A program made the position numbers and the translations under genes. A DNA stretch of 64,000 bases from a virus, in the IMG/VR virus record IMGVR_UViG_3300009081_000012, positions 1-64,000 of that record; one strand, 5' to 3'. Each line of letters opens with the position of its first letter. The first letter of the stretch is position 1. The notes below the pieces were generated by a model. The model had not been told where the DNA came from and did no database searches. It saw only the letters and a program-made list of their open reading frames with translations. Below, in pieces: positions 1-6,811 of the stretch.

Positions 1-116
1 AAAGGAAACAATAACAGTTTATACCACGCAAGCACTAACTGTTCATAAGAGTTTTCCACGTCATATATGTAAGCTACTATGTTATGCATTTCAAGGTCTC
101 CTCTCCATAAGTTTCC

Positions 117-335
117 TTATTTCTTGGTCCACGTGATAAAGAAACCACCAAATTTATCTGATTTAGTTCTCCCTATCTCGACATCTTTTATGATCACCAG
201 CATGGCAAAAACGCCTGTAATACAGCCTATTAGCCAATATAAATACGACAAAGACACCTCAAAATACATGTCCAAAACCGCACTTATTGCTATACTTGCG
301 ATTAATATTAAAAGGCTCAAACTGCTATTTTTCAC
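117..335 (-). CDS. Small two-helix membrane protein
   Basis: A 72-residue protein starting at GTG 335, chosen because AAGGAGGG lies just upstream on the minus strand. Two hydrophobic stretches (about residues 4-22 and 31-50) suggest two membrane helices, followed by a charged tail rich in Lys. No family is recognised. It is the leftmost complete gene and is followed upstream by about 800 bases without genes, so its promoter probably lies in that control region. Function unknown. Confidence 0.65.
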   Translation of the reverse strand: MKNSSLSLLILIASIAISAVLDMYFEVSLSYLYWLIGCITGVFAMLVIIKDVEIGRTKSDKFGGFFITWTKK

Positions 336-532
336 GTTCTACACCCTCCTTATTTAATATATAAATTATTGTATTTGTTATTTTTTCCCGCGGGCTCAAA
401 GAATAGCCCCCGATGTCCCCTATAAGAGTACAACTACAAGGTCTTTTACCCCGGTTTTCTGCTTTCCGGTTTCCTGCTTTCCACTTTTTTTCTTTTTCTC
501 TTTTTCCCTCCTTTTTCCCTTTTTAGACTTTT

Positions 533-635
533 TTCGGTATACTAATCGTCTTTTGTTTTTTCGGTATACAGTTCATTCGGTATACTGAATTGCACCATTC
601 GGTATACACTATTTTACGGTATACCGTATACCGAA
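533..635. repeat. Cluster of TTCGGTATAC motifs
   Basis: TTCGGTATAC occurs at 533-542, 560-569, 576-585 and 598-607, and in reverse orientation (GTATACCGAA) at 626-635, where it overlaps the palindrome TACGGTATACCGTA. The core is the reverse complement of the TATACCGAA core of the iterons at 1902-2103, so the two clusters probably bind the same protein. The likely candidate is the ribbon-helix-helix protein at 2116 (inference). Confidence 0.7.
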
Positions 636-934
636 AAATATACTTTTCAGATATCATGGTTAAGTGAACATTATACAAAATTATTACAGTAGTTTATTCT
701 ATGTTATCAATGGGATACTGACCACCAACAATACGGCTTTCTAATACACTACATTTATTATATTATTACGGTAGGTTATGGATAGGTGGATACCTGGATA
801 CCGGCATGGTAGGATGAGGGATACGAAGGAATGAAGGACAGTTTACTAGTACATCGTATTTATACTATATGATTACAGCAGTTTAGATATGTGATACTGC
901 CACCTGAAGGATGGAATACTGGAGACTATAAAGT

Positions 935-988
935 GGTTTACTGGTACACACAATACGGGATACTGGTATATCTTCTATTATTATACTA
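935..988 (-). promoter_or_regulatory. TAGTATAATAA + ACCAGTA composite (minus)
   Basis: On the minus strand TAGTATAATAATAG (988 to 975) is followed 4 bases later by TATACCAGTATCCCG (970 to 956) and then by a second TACCAGTAAACC (946 to 935). The arrangement recurs at 1819-1863, 2710-2748, 16553-16606 and, weaker, at 1085-1110. It reads as a -10 element with one or two operator-like words just downstream. Confidence 0.5.
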
Positions 989-1013
989 TTATTGTATAAC
1001 ATAGCTACCAGGT

Positions 1014-1057
1014 GTCGATCGATCGTAATTTCGACATCGATTTTGGAATCGATCGAC
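1014..1057. repeat. 10-bp inverted repeat GTCGATCGAT
   Basis: GTCGATCGAT at 1014-1023 and its exact complement ATCGATCGAC at 1048-1057 enclose 24 bases that hold a further GTCGAAAT/ATCGAT pair. More ATCGAT words occur at 1136-1165. It could be a hairpin or a cluster of binding sites. No run of T follows on either strand, so it is not an ordinary terminator. Confidence 0.5.
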
Positions 1058-1084
1058 CGCGATGGTAAATATATAGCATAATGG

Positions 1085-1110
1085 TAGTATAACCATCATC
1101 CAGTACCCCG
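1085..1110 (+). promoter_or_regulatory. Weaker TAGTATAA + CCAGTA composite (plus)
   Basis: TAGTATAA (1085-1092) is followed 7 bases later by CCAGTACCCCG (1100-1110) on the plus strand. This repeats the layout seen four more times in the control regions. There is no plus-strand gene directly downstream, so its target is unclear; it may be a protein-binding site only. Confidence 0.35.
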
Positions 1111-1159
1111 TCCTCAACCAGTTCTAACCTCTTGTATCGATTTGTAAATCTATCGATAG

Positions 1160-1426
1160 CTAAATCGACGATGAAGGAGTTCCCATATGTATAAGGGCTC
1201 CTGTTTCTTTTAGATACTCTTTAACCTCTGTATAATCAGGCATTGGCGGGAACTCACCGTCGTGAACCACCGCCCATGCTGGGATGAGCCGGTCCTTACC
1301 ATCAGAACATTTACCCAAAAATATACCTGGATCACCGGTCCATTCGACAAATTCCACTGTATAAGGAGCGTTTCCTGGTAGTGCTCTACCTGATATACCG
1401 TTATATTCGAAGTTCTTTATTATCAT
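1160..1426 (-). CDS. Hypothetical protein
   Basis: An 88-residue soluble protein. The start at 1426 is supported by GCGGAGGAAAC directly upstream. Residues 13-45 hold a compact beta-like segment with several Gly and Trp residues (VEFVEWTGDPG), and the C-terminal part is charged. No family recognised. It follows the gene at 1468-1689 by 41 bases and is probably in the same transcript. The ATCGAT-rich sequence after its end may mark the end of transcription, although no clear T run is present. Confidence 0.7.
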   Translation of the reverse strand: MIIKNFEYNGISGRALPGNAPYTVEFVEWTGDPGIFLGKCSDGKDRLIPAWAVVHDGEFPPMPDYTEVKEYLKETGALIHMGTPSSSI

Positions 1427-1467
1427 GTTTCCTCCGCGGGAAAATTAAATAAATTCGGTCTGTTAAA

Positions 1468-1689
1468 TCATTTATTGTTAAGGATGTCTCTCAAATCAAT
1501 CGTGCCTATTTCAATTCCTTCGGGATAACCTGGAGTATTCTTATCCACTATCTTATCTATCATCTCCTGAAGTCTCTTTCTGCCGGCTAACTCCCTTAAT
1601 TCGTTGAAATATTCCATTACCATTAGTTGTCCTTCCATAGCAGAACAACGGTGTGCTCCTGCTAGGGGTTTTTTGACGGTTTCTGGCAT
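1468..1689 (-). CDS. Hypothetical protein
   Basis: A 73-residue, mainly helical protein with a good ribosome binding site (AAAGGAG) 8 bases before ATG 1689. No family recognised. It is first of a two-gene minus-strand unit with 1160-1426. Upstream on the minus strand lie the composite TAGTATAATAATG...TATAATACCAGTAAACCG (1863 to 1819) and a second palindromic ACCAGTATACC-like word near 1755-1765, so it is probably driven and controlled from there. Confidence 0.65.
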   Translation of the reverse strand: MPETVKKPLAGAHRCSAMEGQLMVMEYFNELRELAGRKRLQEMIDKIVDKNTPGYPEGIEIGTIDLRDILNNK

Positions 1690-1818
1690 GACTTTTCTCC
1701 TTTCTTTTGTTGATGGTTTGTTAGTAATAGTAGTAAGTAATTGTATATATTAACATTTTTGTACCAGTATACCACACCCTATACCCACAAACATACCAGT
1801 TTGCTGTGAGTTAGTGGA

Positions 1819-1863
1819 CGGTTTACTGGTATTATACCATAAAATAATATCATTATTATACTA
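1819..1863 (-). promoter_or_regulatory. TAGTATAATAA + ACCAGTAAACCG composite (minus)
   Basis: On the minus strand TAGTATAATAATG (1863 to 1851) is followed 14 bases later by TATAATACCAGTAAACCG (1836 to 1819). It lies 130 bases upstream of the gene starting at 1689. It belongs to the same five-copy family as 935-988 and probably holds a promoter plus operator. Confidence 0.5.
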
Positions 1864-1871
1864 AAATACCC

Positions 1872-1899
1872 TTGACAACCAGGAAATCGTGCTTATATT
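1872..1899 (+). promoter_or_regulatory. Promoter of the ribbon-helix-helix gene
   Basis: TTGACA (1872-1877) and TATATT (1894-1899) are separated by 16 bases. The same boxes with the same spacing occur before other plus-strand units at 16846, 39792, 53415 and 60059. Transcription from here would run through the whole iteron array before reaching the gene at 2116. Confidence 0.65.
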
Positions 1900-1901
1900 A
1901 A

Positions 1902-2103
1902 CATTATACCGAAATAACTATAATGAACATTATACCGAAATAATAATCATTACACCGAAATAATAATGAACATTATACTGAAATAATCATTATACTGAAA
2001 TAATCATTATACCGAAATAATGACGAACATTATACCGAAATAATCATTATACCGAAATAATGATTGTTATACCGAAATAACTTTGAACATTATACCGAAA
2101 TAA
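1902..2103 (+). repeat. Ten-copy 16-bp iteron array
   Basis: Ten copies of CATTATACCGAAATAA start at 1902, 1928, 1948, 1971, 1988, 2005, 2028, 2045, 2065 and 2088; four carry one or two substitutions. Start-to-start distances are 17, 20, 23 or 26 bases, always 17 plus a multiple of 3. The last copy abuts the ribosome binding site of the gene at 2116. The layout resembles the centromere or operator arrays of plasmid partition loci controlled by ribbon-helix-helix proteins (established for ParR and omega types; inferred here). Confidence 0.9.
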
Positions 2104-2115
2104 TTTGGAGGATGT

Positions 2116-2352
2116 ATGGCAGGACAAGGAAGGAAGAAAACGATATTCTTTAACGGAAGCAGATCGGTTCCTATGAGGATTGGAATTATGGAAGATATGG
2201 CGTTGGAAGACCTGGCAAAAAGAAGCGGTAAATCAAAAGCATATTTATGTAATTGTGCTATTGATTATCTATATAATAGTATAGAAGGATATGAAGTGTT
2301 GACAGATTTTCCACTGGTGTCAGAGAACGTTACCACGCAGGAGCAAATGTAA
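2116..2352 (+). CDS. Ribbon-helix-helix DNA-binding protein
   Basis: A 78-residue protein and the only plus-strand gene of the left block. After a basic N-terminus (QGRKK) comes a strand (about residues 16-25), a helix (EDMALEDLAKRSG) and a second helix (about 40-54). This is the order of an Arc/CopG/ParR-like fold. GGAGG precedes ATG 2116 and directly abuts the iteron array, so autoregulation through the array is very likely. It may also be a segregation adaptor, with the actin-like ATPase at 55999 as a possible but distant partner. Its end overlaps the convergent gene 2330-2686 by 23 bases. Confidence 0.75.
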   Translation: MAGQGRKKTIFFNGSRSVPMRIGIMEDMALEDLAKRSGKSKAYLCNCAIDYLYNSIEGYEVLTDFPLVSENVTTQEQM

Positions 2353-2686
2353 TCTTCTTGGTAACATAGTCATAACAATATGTTGTCTCTATTTCATACA
2401 CACGTTTGTCATTGACAATACGGGGTTGTAATTTAAGTGTTCTGTGGTCAAGATCATCTATACTATGAGTGAAAATTCTCAATTCTTCCGGGCGGACAAT
2501 AACAGCTCCTTTGAAAACGCAAGTAGGATTTCTTACCATTTCATAATGAGTTAAACACATATCTTCTATATGTATATGACTCCTCTTTATTTTATTTTTC
2601 ACACAATGTTTGGTAAAGGCTTCACTCACCTCTATTGATAATTCTCTTTGTAATTCTAAAAACCTGTATACTGGTTTTCTGCTCAT
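2330..2686 (-). CDS. Hypothetical protein
   Basis: A 118-residue soluble protein with GAAAGGAG before ATG 2686. The N-terminal half is helical (residues 9-35); the second half looks like beta strands with a Tyr/Cys-rich patch (YEIETTYCYDYV). No family recognised. It is transcribed towards the ribbon-helix-helix gene, with overlapping 3' ends. A TATAGTATAATAAT/ACCAGTAAACCG composite lies about 25-60 bases upstream, so it probably has its own regulated promoter. Confidence 0.65.
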   Translation of the reverse strand: MSRKPVYRFLELQRELSIEVSEAFTKHCVKNKIKRSHIHIEDMCLTHYEMVRNPTCVFKGAVIVRPEELRIFTHSIDDLDHRTLKLQPRIVNDKRVYEIETTYCYDYVTKKITFAPAW

Positions 2687-2709
2687 TGTTTTCTCCTTTC
2701 AAAATAGAT

Positions 2710-2748
2710 CGGTTTACTGGTATATGTAATTGTAATTATTATACTATA
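2710..2748 (-). promoter_or_regulatory. TATAGTATAATAAT + ACCAGTAAACCG composite (minus)
   Basis: On the minus strand TATAGTATAATAAT (2748 to 2735) is followed 10 bases later by TATACCAGTAAACCG (2724 to 2710), which ends 23 bases before ATG 2686. The TATAAT would serve as -10 and the ACCAGTAAACCG word would lie in the early transcribed region, the usual place for a repressor site. Confidence 0.55.
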
Positions 2749-2767
2749 CAATATTATTTTTGGAGTG

Positions 2768-2917
2768 TGGAGCGAGATAGGATTTGAACCTACAAAGGGC
2801 CTTCAGTATGATGATAACAGCCCTACGTTGAAACCTTTTGGCACCGCGCCAGAATACAAACTACAAGTTTATACCCCTCATCATTTAACGGTAGCTTCCA
2901 CGCTACGTTCTCGCTCC
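2768..2917 (-). ncRNA. 150-nt tRNA-like RNA
   Basis: On the minus strand GGAGCGAG (from 2917) pairs with CTCGCTCC (2776-2769), closing an 8-bp acceptor-like stem. The 3' side has a good T-arm (GTAGG, loop TTCAAAT, CCTAT). The 5' side has a D-arm-like hairpin GTAGC/GCTAC with GG in its loop. A further hairpin has the 7-base loop CTTGTAG, matching a TGT (Thr) anticodon. The element is about 150 nt instead of 75-90, with extra hairpins (TGGC/GCCA and AGGGC/GCCCT) between anticodon-like and T arms. No CCA is encoded. It may be an enlarged, decayed or mimic tRNA. Confidence 0.5.
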
Positions 2918-2995
2918 ATAAATTTCACTAGATATTTTTAACATGCGGTTCCGAACACCAAAAAACCACCCCCGTCCAGGAAATAGCTTCCTATG

Positions 2996-3155
2996 AAAAT
3001 AAATTCGGTTTTAAAACAAACAAACCCGGTCCACAACAAACAACATCTACTTTACCCAGAACTAATCTAATTAAGGCAAACAAATTCAGTACAACACTAC
3101 ATTCAAGCAAACAAATTCTGTATTCCATATCTATCTCCAGCAAACAAATTCGGTT
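2996..3155. repeat. CAAACAAATTCGGT-type repeats
   Basis: Short related words occur between the tRNA-like RNA and the SSB gene: AAAATAAATTCGGTT (2996), AAACAAACCCGGT (3018), GCAAACAAATTCAGTA (3076), GCAAACAAATTCTGTA (3107) and GCAAACAAATTCGGTT (3140). The last three are 31-33 bases apart. No gene occupies this stretch. The role is unknown; protein-binding sites or a leader for the tRNA-like RNA are possible. Confidence 0.55.
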
Positions 3156-3172
3156 ATATACATGAAAGAAAC

Positions 3173-3207
3173 CCTGTAATACCCCTCAACAGGAGAGATA
3201 TTACAGG
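3173..3207 (-). terminator. Hairpin after the SSB gene
   Basis: CCTGTAATA (3173-3181) pairs with TATTACAGG (3199-3207), 25 bases after the SSB stop codon on the minus strand, followed by GTTTCTTTC. The stem is perfect but the T run is broken, so it is a moderate terminator or a 3'-end stabiliser. Confidence 0.5.
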
Positions 3208-3231
3208 ATTATTATGCCAATTGTTCTCCGA

Positions 3232-3999
3232 TTAGAACACCGGCACGTTGCTTACTCCGGCATTGTTTGCAACGGGCTGTTTCGGAACAAACCCGCCATT
3301 ACCGAAGATATCACCTGCCATATTCAACGGCGCTGGTGCCATGGGTGCCTGTGGCGGTGTAAATGCCTGTTGCACCATATTTGGCAGACTTGCCATATTC
3401 GGCAGAGTGTTCATACCGGGGATGTTTGCGACCCCAGCTTGTACGTTCGGCAGTACTACGTTCGCATAGCCGAATTTCTGACTTCCGGGAATATATGTTG
3501 CGGACTTCCGCGTTGCAATAATCTGCGCCCATATATTGTTATCCGGATGATTTTTGACATTCCAGTACTGAGGCCGTCTGCCCGCTCTGATTTCTTCATC
3601 TACGAGCTCCTGCGCCTCTTCGCCAATCCTGAACTGTGTGATGGTGAACGCAACCCTGTCAATCAGGATGGGCTGACCGTTAGCACCCACAAGAGGAACG
3701 TTGTTCTGGAAATATCTGCTCTGGAAGGTGTGCGGTACGACTGTTGCGTCGAACGCTCTTCCTTTGTTGAGGGTTTTGGCACAGAAATCAGCCAATTTGC
3801 CCCACGCTACGAACTGGAAGAAGTCAGTTCCGGCAACGCCGGTTTTCTGGTTCTTCAATCCGTTGATAGCGCAAGGGATTTTCACCCTCTGGTTAATCTG
3901 AACACCATCTGCCCGAACGTAGCCGGGCGTATAGCTCAACGGTGCACTTACTCTGAAATTCGACCCAAATCCCATAAAAATACCTGCGTTTCTACCCAT
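3232..3999 (-). CDS. ssb: Single-stranded DNA-binding protein
   Basis: A 255-residue protein. The start at 3999 is chosen because CGAAAGGAG precedes ATG-GGT-AGA; an upstream ATG in frame (4074) lacks a site. Residues 1-140 carry an OB-fold pattern typical of SSB, including TDFFQFVAWGKLADFC, a Lys-Gly-Arg turn and YFQNN. The last 80 residues are a flexible Pro/Asn/Met-rich tail. It should coat single-stranded DNA during replication. It ends SNVPVF rather than the usual acidic DDDIPF tip, whereas the gene at 7203 carries that tip. It probably belongs with 4270 and 4598 to a replication-related unit. Confidence 0.8.
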   Translation of the reverse strand: MGRNAGIFMGFGSNFRVSAPLSYTPGYVRADGVQINQRVKIPCAINGLKNQKTGVAGTDFFQFVAWGKLADFCAKTLNKGRAFDATVVPHTFQSRYFQNNVPLVGANGQPILIDRVAFTITQFRIGEEAQELVDEEIRAGRRPQYWNVKNHPDNNIWAQIIATRKSATYIPGSQKFGYANVVLPNVQAGVANIPGMNTLPNMASLPNMVQQAFTPPQAPMAPAPLNMAGDIFGNGGFVPKQPVANNAGVSNVPVF

Positions 4000-4165
4000 G
4001 GTACAACTCCTTTCGCCTTTCGGCATCAAAAATAATAAATAATGAAACGTCGTGATATACCCATCATAGGGCATATATTACCAGACGCCATAACTATTAA
4101 CTATGACTAATAGCGACTATACGCTGTCATAGTTTACTTTGGGAGACATGGACCACCCACATCCC

Positions 4166-4270
4166 CCAGAACACCTGTCCCCAGACGACCCCAGAGCCAG
4201 AACCAGTATACCAGAACTATCTCCAGCACCTTCCAGAACACCTGTCCCCAGACGACCCAAGAACCAGAAC
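4166..4270. repeat. Intergenic direct repeats around the SSB unit
   Basis: CCAGAACACCTGTCCCCAGA followed by CGACCC and AGAGCC/AGAACCAGAAC occurs at 4166-4208 and 4233-4270. A partial third copy (CCAGTCCCCAGACGAACCCA) lies at 6230-6249. On the minus strand they are G-rich. They fill the gap before the SSB gene and the leader of 4598-6154, which suggests co-ordinated control of this unit. Confidence 0.7.
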
Positions 4271-4596
4271 TATTCGTCAACATCGACGATACAACAATCA
4301 TTATCAAGGTCGTTGTAGAAGGTGTTTAAAAGACTTAATCCGTCTGCCGGATTATGGTCTTCTGTTTCGATTTCATCTTCCTCAACTTCCCTGAGTTTAT
4401 CGAGGTCTTCTGTGTCGGGATGTACTTTGTTTTCTACAACATCCCTAATGCAACCTCTGGTATAATCATAATATACCAGAACAGAGACATAAAGCGGAAG
4501 TACGTCGTTTTCTGCGACTAACTCAACTCCAGCCTCTGTTCTGATAGTCAATTGTCTACCCACCCGTTTTGTTGTTATTCCTTGGATGGGTTTCAT
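4270..4596 (-). CDS. Acidic hypothetical protein
   Basis: A 108-residue protein whose ATG at 4596 is one base after the stop codon of 4598-6154, so it is probably translated by coupling. The N-terminal 60 residues look beta-rich; the remainder is very acidic (REVEEDEIETEDHNPAD) and the tail ends CCIVDVDE. No family recognised. An acidic partner of the SSB or of the preceding metallopeptidase-like protein is possible but only inferred. Confidence 0.65.
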   Translation of the reverse strand: MKPIQGITTKRVGRQLTIRTEAGVELVAENDVLPLYVSVLVYYDYTRGCIRDVVENKVHPDTEDLDKLREVEEDEIETEDHNPADGLSLLNTFYNDLDNDCCIVDVDE

Positions 4597-4597
4597 G

Positions 4598-6154
4598 TCA
4601 GCACGCTTCCCATTGTGTTAACTGAGAACCTGGAGCTACTACAGCTTTACAGATATACTGTTTTGCTCCGTTGGCTTTGGCGTTGTCGTCTCCTTCCATT
4701 ACGTAGACGATTTTGGCGCCACCGCGTGCCATGATGGCGGTCTTGGTATACTGACCGTTGCCATCTAATTTGCCGGGATTTTGGGGCAGAACCAGTCGAC
4801 ACATCTCAACGCCGTCATTGTTGATAAACAGCTTATATGTCGGCAGTGCCTTGAACTTCCCGATGTACCCTATCAGACCGTTCGTAGTGGGTGCTTTAAC
4901 CCATCTGCCATTATGGAAGAAATTCATGGCAACTACGACCTGTTTCTCCTGCTCTGTTAACGCAATGGTGTTCTGCGCGACCAGTTCAGGATTTGAGAAT
5001 GCCTTGTCTGAATTGGTTAACTGCCCACAGGCAAAGATAGCATGGAAGCATTTTGTATAAACGCCTCTTGCTATGTCGCTGGTCTGTTGTGCTGATAACC
5101 CTGTTTTTGGCAGAGTTACCTTTACTCCAGTATGCTGGTCTGCCGTCATGGTTGAGAATGTTGCCTGAGCCATGGGTATGGGTGCAGGTTGAGGAGTGGC
5201 GACAGCTATCGGTTGAGGAGGTGCCATGGTAGCTTTGGCGAATTCAACCATACCACCAGAGCCAGCATAATTCTCATCGAAGTCATCGTCAGTTGCGGTG
5301 GCAAATTCACCATAGATGCCAGGCTCGTTGTCGAACCCGTCGTCCCAGCCATCATCTGCGAACTGAACAGGAGCATTCATAGAAGTTGTTGCCGAAGCCA
5401 TGGCGGGTGCGACAGCTGTTTGAACCGGTGCTGAGACTGTTTGTACCGGTACCTGGATAGGAGGAGCTTCAGCTGTCAGAGACGGAGCAATTGAGACAAC
5501 GGCCATCTTTGGTAAAGATGTCCATCTGATGTCGTTGTCTTCAGCCCCTGAAGCGAAGTGCATGTACGCTCTGAATGTACTCAGCTTCAGTTCGAGTGTA
5601 CTTTCCGTGGGCTTATACCAAACCCACAAACCTTCATCGAACATCCGCTTCTGAGTGTCAAAGAAGTCTCCTTCTTTTGCACCCTGAGCCAGCTCGTTCA
5701 TCTGCTCCCGGATGAATTCACAACTTCCGGGTTCAAGGGCATAATCCCTCGCTATCTCGAACGCCATCACTTTTGCTGAAGCTGAAACATCTTCTTCAGA
5801 CAGTTCCGGGTCATAAAGATGCAACGCCTCATGAATGATTGAGACGTACATATTATGCCAGAAGAGCGCGTTGATAGAAATCCCCTGCATCTCTGTTTCG
5901 TCTATGATTTTGTCATATGACTTGCAGAAGGTGTGCATGAGATTGATGACTACAGCCCCGCTGTCAGGGGCGCAGTTCGCCAATTCACCCTTCGGAGCTG
6001 TGAGGCTGAACACCACCAGTTTTATCGGACAGGAGCGTTCCGTTCTTCTGGCCATCTCCTGGAAAATGGTGTCCATGTTTCTGATTGCTTTGGTACCACC
6101 GACTAAGCTGGCACCGATAACCGCGGTTTCATTGTTCGTTAGACTATAAATCAT
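4598..6154 (-). CDS. Metallopeptidase-like protein with Pro-rich linker
   Basis: A 518-residue protein. The start at 6154 (MIYSLTNN) is preferred over 6286 because GAAAGGAG lies 8 bases upstream. Residues 1-115 resemble a VWA/metallopeptidase-type domain, and HEALH at 108-112 fits the HExxH zinc motif. A Pro/Ala/Val-rich linker (about 235-375, with PVQ and PAP repeats and an acidic patch) joins a distinct C-terminal domain of about 140 residues with an AILARGG-like turn. The third zinc ligand is not obvious. It leads the operon ending with 4270 and is next to SSB. The substrate is unknown; a host protein or phage replication factor is possible. Confidence 0.6.
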   Translation of the reverse strand: MIYSLTNNETAVIGASLVGGTKAIRNMDTIFQEMARRTERSCPIKLVVFSLTAPKGELANCAPDSGAVVINLMHTFCKSYDKIIDETEMQGISINALFWHNMYVSIIHEALHLYDPELSEEDVSASAKVMAFEIARDYALEPGSCEFIREQMNELAQGAKEGDFFDTQKRMFDEGLWVWYKPTESTLELKLSTFRAYMHFASGAEDNDIRWTSLPKMAVVSIAPSLTAEAPPIQVPVQTVSAPVQTAVAPAMASATTSMNAPVQFADDGWDDGFDNEPGIYGEFATATDDDFDENYAGSGGMVEFAKATMAPPQPIAVATPQPAPIPMAQATFSTMTADQHTGVKVTLPKTGLSAQQTSDIARGVYTKCFHAIFACGQLTNSDKAFSNPELVAQNTIALTEQEKQVVVAMNFFHNGRWVKAPTTNGLIGYIGKFKALPTYKLFINNDGVEMCRLVLPQNPGKLDGNGQYTKTAIMARGGAKIVYVMEGDDNAKANGAKQYICKAVVAPGSQLTQWEAC

Positions 6155-6309
6155 AATAAATCTCCTTTCGGGGTAAATACCCCAGTAGCGACGCGTAATT
6201 GCGTCTGTTTCAATTAAACTCTCAAAAAACCAGTCCCCAGACGAACCCAGAACCAGTTCTTCGAGAGTTACTAAATGGTGGTACATCCACCATCAAAAAA
6301 ACGGTAAAA

Positions 6310-6745
6310 CGAAAAAGCGAACCCCGGTAGACTGTGGGAACTGCTGTACGGGGCTCTGGTAGGAACGGTGTCCGAAAAGCCGGAGGCTTACTGGAGCGAC
6401 GAAGTTGCGGAAGTAAGCCGGAGGCGCCAAGCGAACCGGCGACTGTGTAGAGAGCGGTTTGCTGGTATCTGCTTCTCGGTAAGCTGTAGGTTGGTCGAGC
6501 CCGACCTTCAGGTCGTTGGCGAGAGCAGGCTGAGCGGTTTGCTGTTTAAACCGCGAAGAGCTGTAAAATCTTAAAGACGCCCACGCCTGCTCCCGGTTGT
6601 TTGGGAGCGGGCGGGGGCATCCTGTTAGAACAAGAAACAGTTTGATGAGCGAAGATTGATGGATAGGCGGCGCGCTAGCGCCGCCGCACTGGGTCGCGTT
6701 ATCCACGAAGTGGCATCGGAAGCATTGTAGTAGCCCCCAGCACTG
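6310..6745. ncRNA. G+C-rich structured RNA candidate
   Basis: About 430 bases much richer in G+C than neighbours and packed with stems. GGCTTACT/AGTAAGCC (6385-6419) encloses a symmetric GGA/GGA loop and GCGAC-GAA-GTTGC. GCGGTTT/AAACCGC lies at 6534-6554. An 11-bp stem CGCCTGCTCCC/GGGAGCGGGCG spans 6584-6613. GGCGGCGC/GCGCCGCC spans 6666-6685. CGACC-TTCA-GGTCG lies near 6500. GAGCGGTTTGCTG is repeated at about 6452 and 6532. Purine-rich loops favour the plus strand, but flanking genes are on minus. A 163-residue minus-strand reading frame here has no plausible ribosome binding site. It could be a large phage RNA of the ROOL/GOLLD type (untested). Confidence 0.55.
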
Positions 6746-6811
6746 TAAATGTAAAATATGATTTTGTGACATTGCATTTTGCACCCCGCTAAACTGTCTC
6801 TTGTCATTACA

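Larger units (their letters stand above)
336..1159. other. Long non-coding control region
   Basis: About 820 bases without a supportable gene. It holds pyrimidine-rich DNA (480-530), a cluster of TTCGGTATAC motifs (533-635), loosely repeated blocks of about 110 bases built from ATTACRGYAGKTTA and GGATACTGG words (about 680-970), a promoter/operator-like composite (935-988), a 10-bp inverted repeat (1014-1057) and several ATCGAT words near 1136-1175. It looks like regulatory or replication-control DNA rather than decayed coding sequence. Confidence 0.6.

Noticed and set aside
1902-2103. CRISPR-like repeats
   Set aside because: Repeats are 16 bp with gaps of only 1-10 bases and no spacer-length diversity; no cas genes are near. 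They are iterons.
2768-2917. Ordinary tRNA gene
   Set aside because: The element is about 150 nt, has a non-standard spacing between D-, anticodon- and T-like arms and no CCA, so it was called tRNA-like only.
3214-4035. Long plus-strand frame of 273 codons
   Set aside because: It is antisense to the ssb gene, has no ribosome binding site, and its protein has no recognisable pattern, while the minus strand has clear OB-fold motifs.
6293-6784. 163-codon minus-strand frame
   Set aside because: It covers the G+C-rich structured region, lacks a ribosome binding site and has a composition typical of chance frames in G+C-rich DNA.
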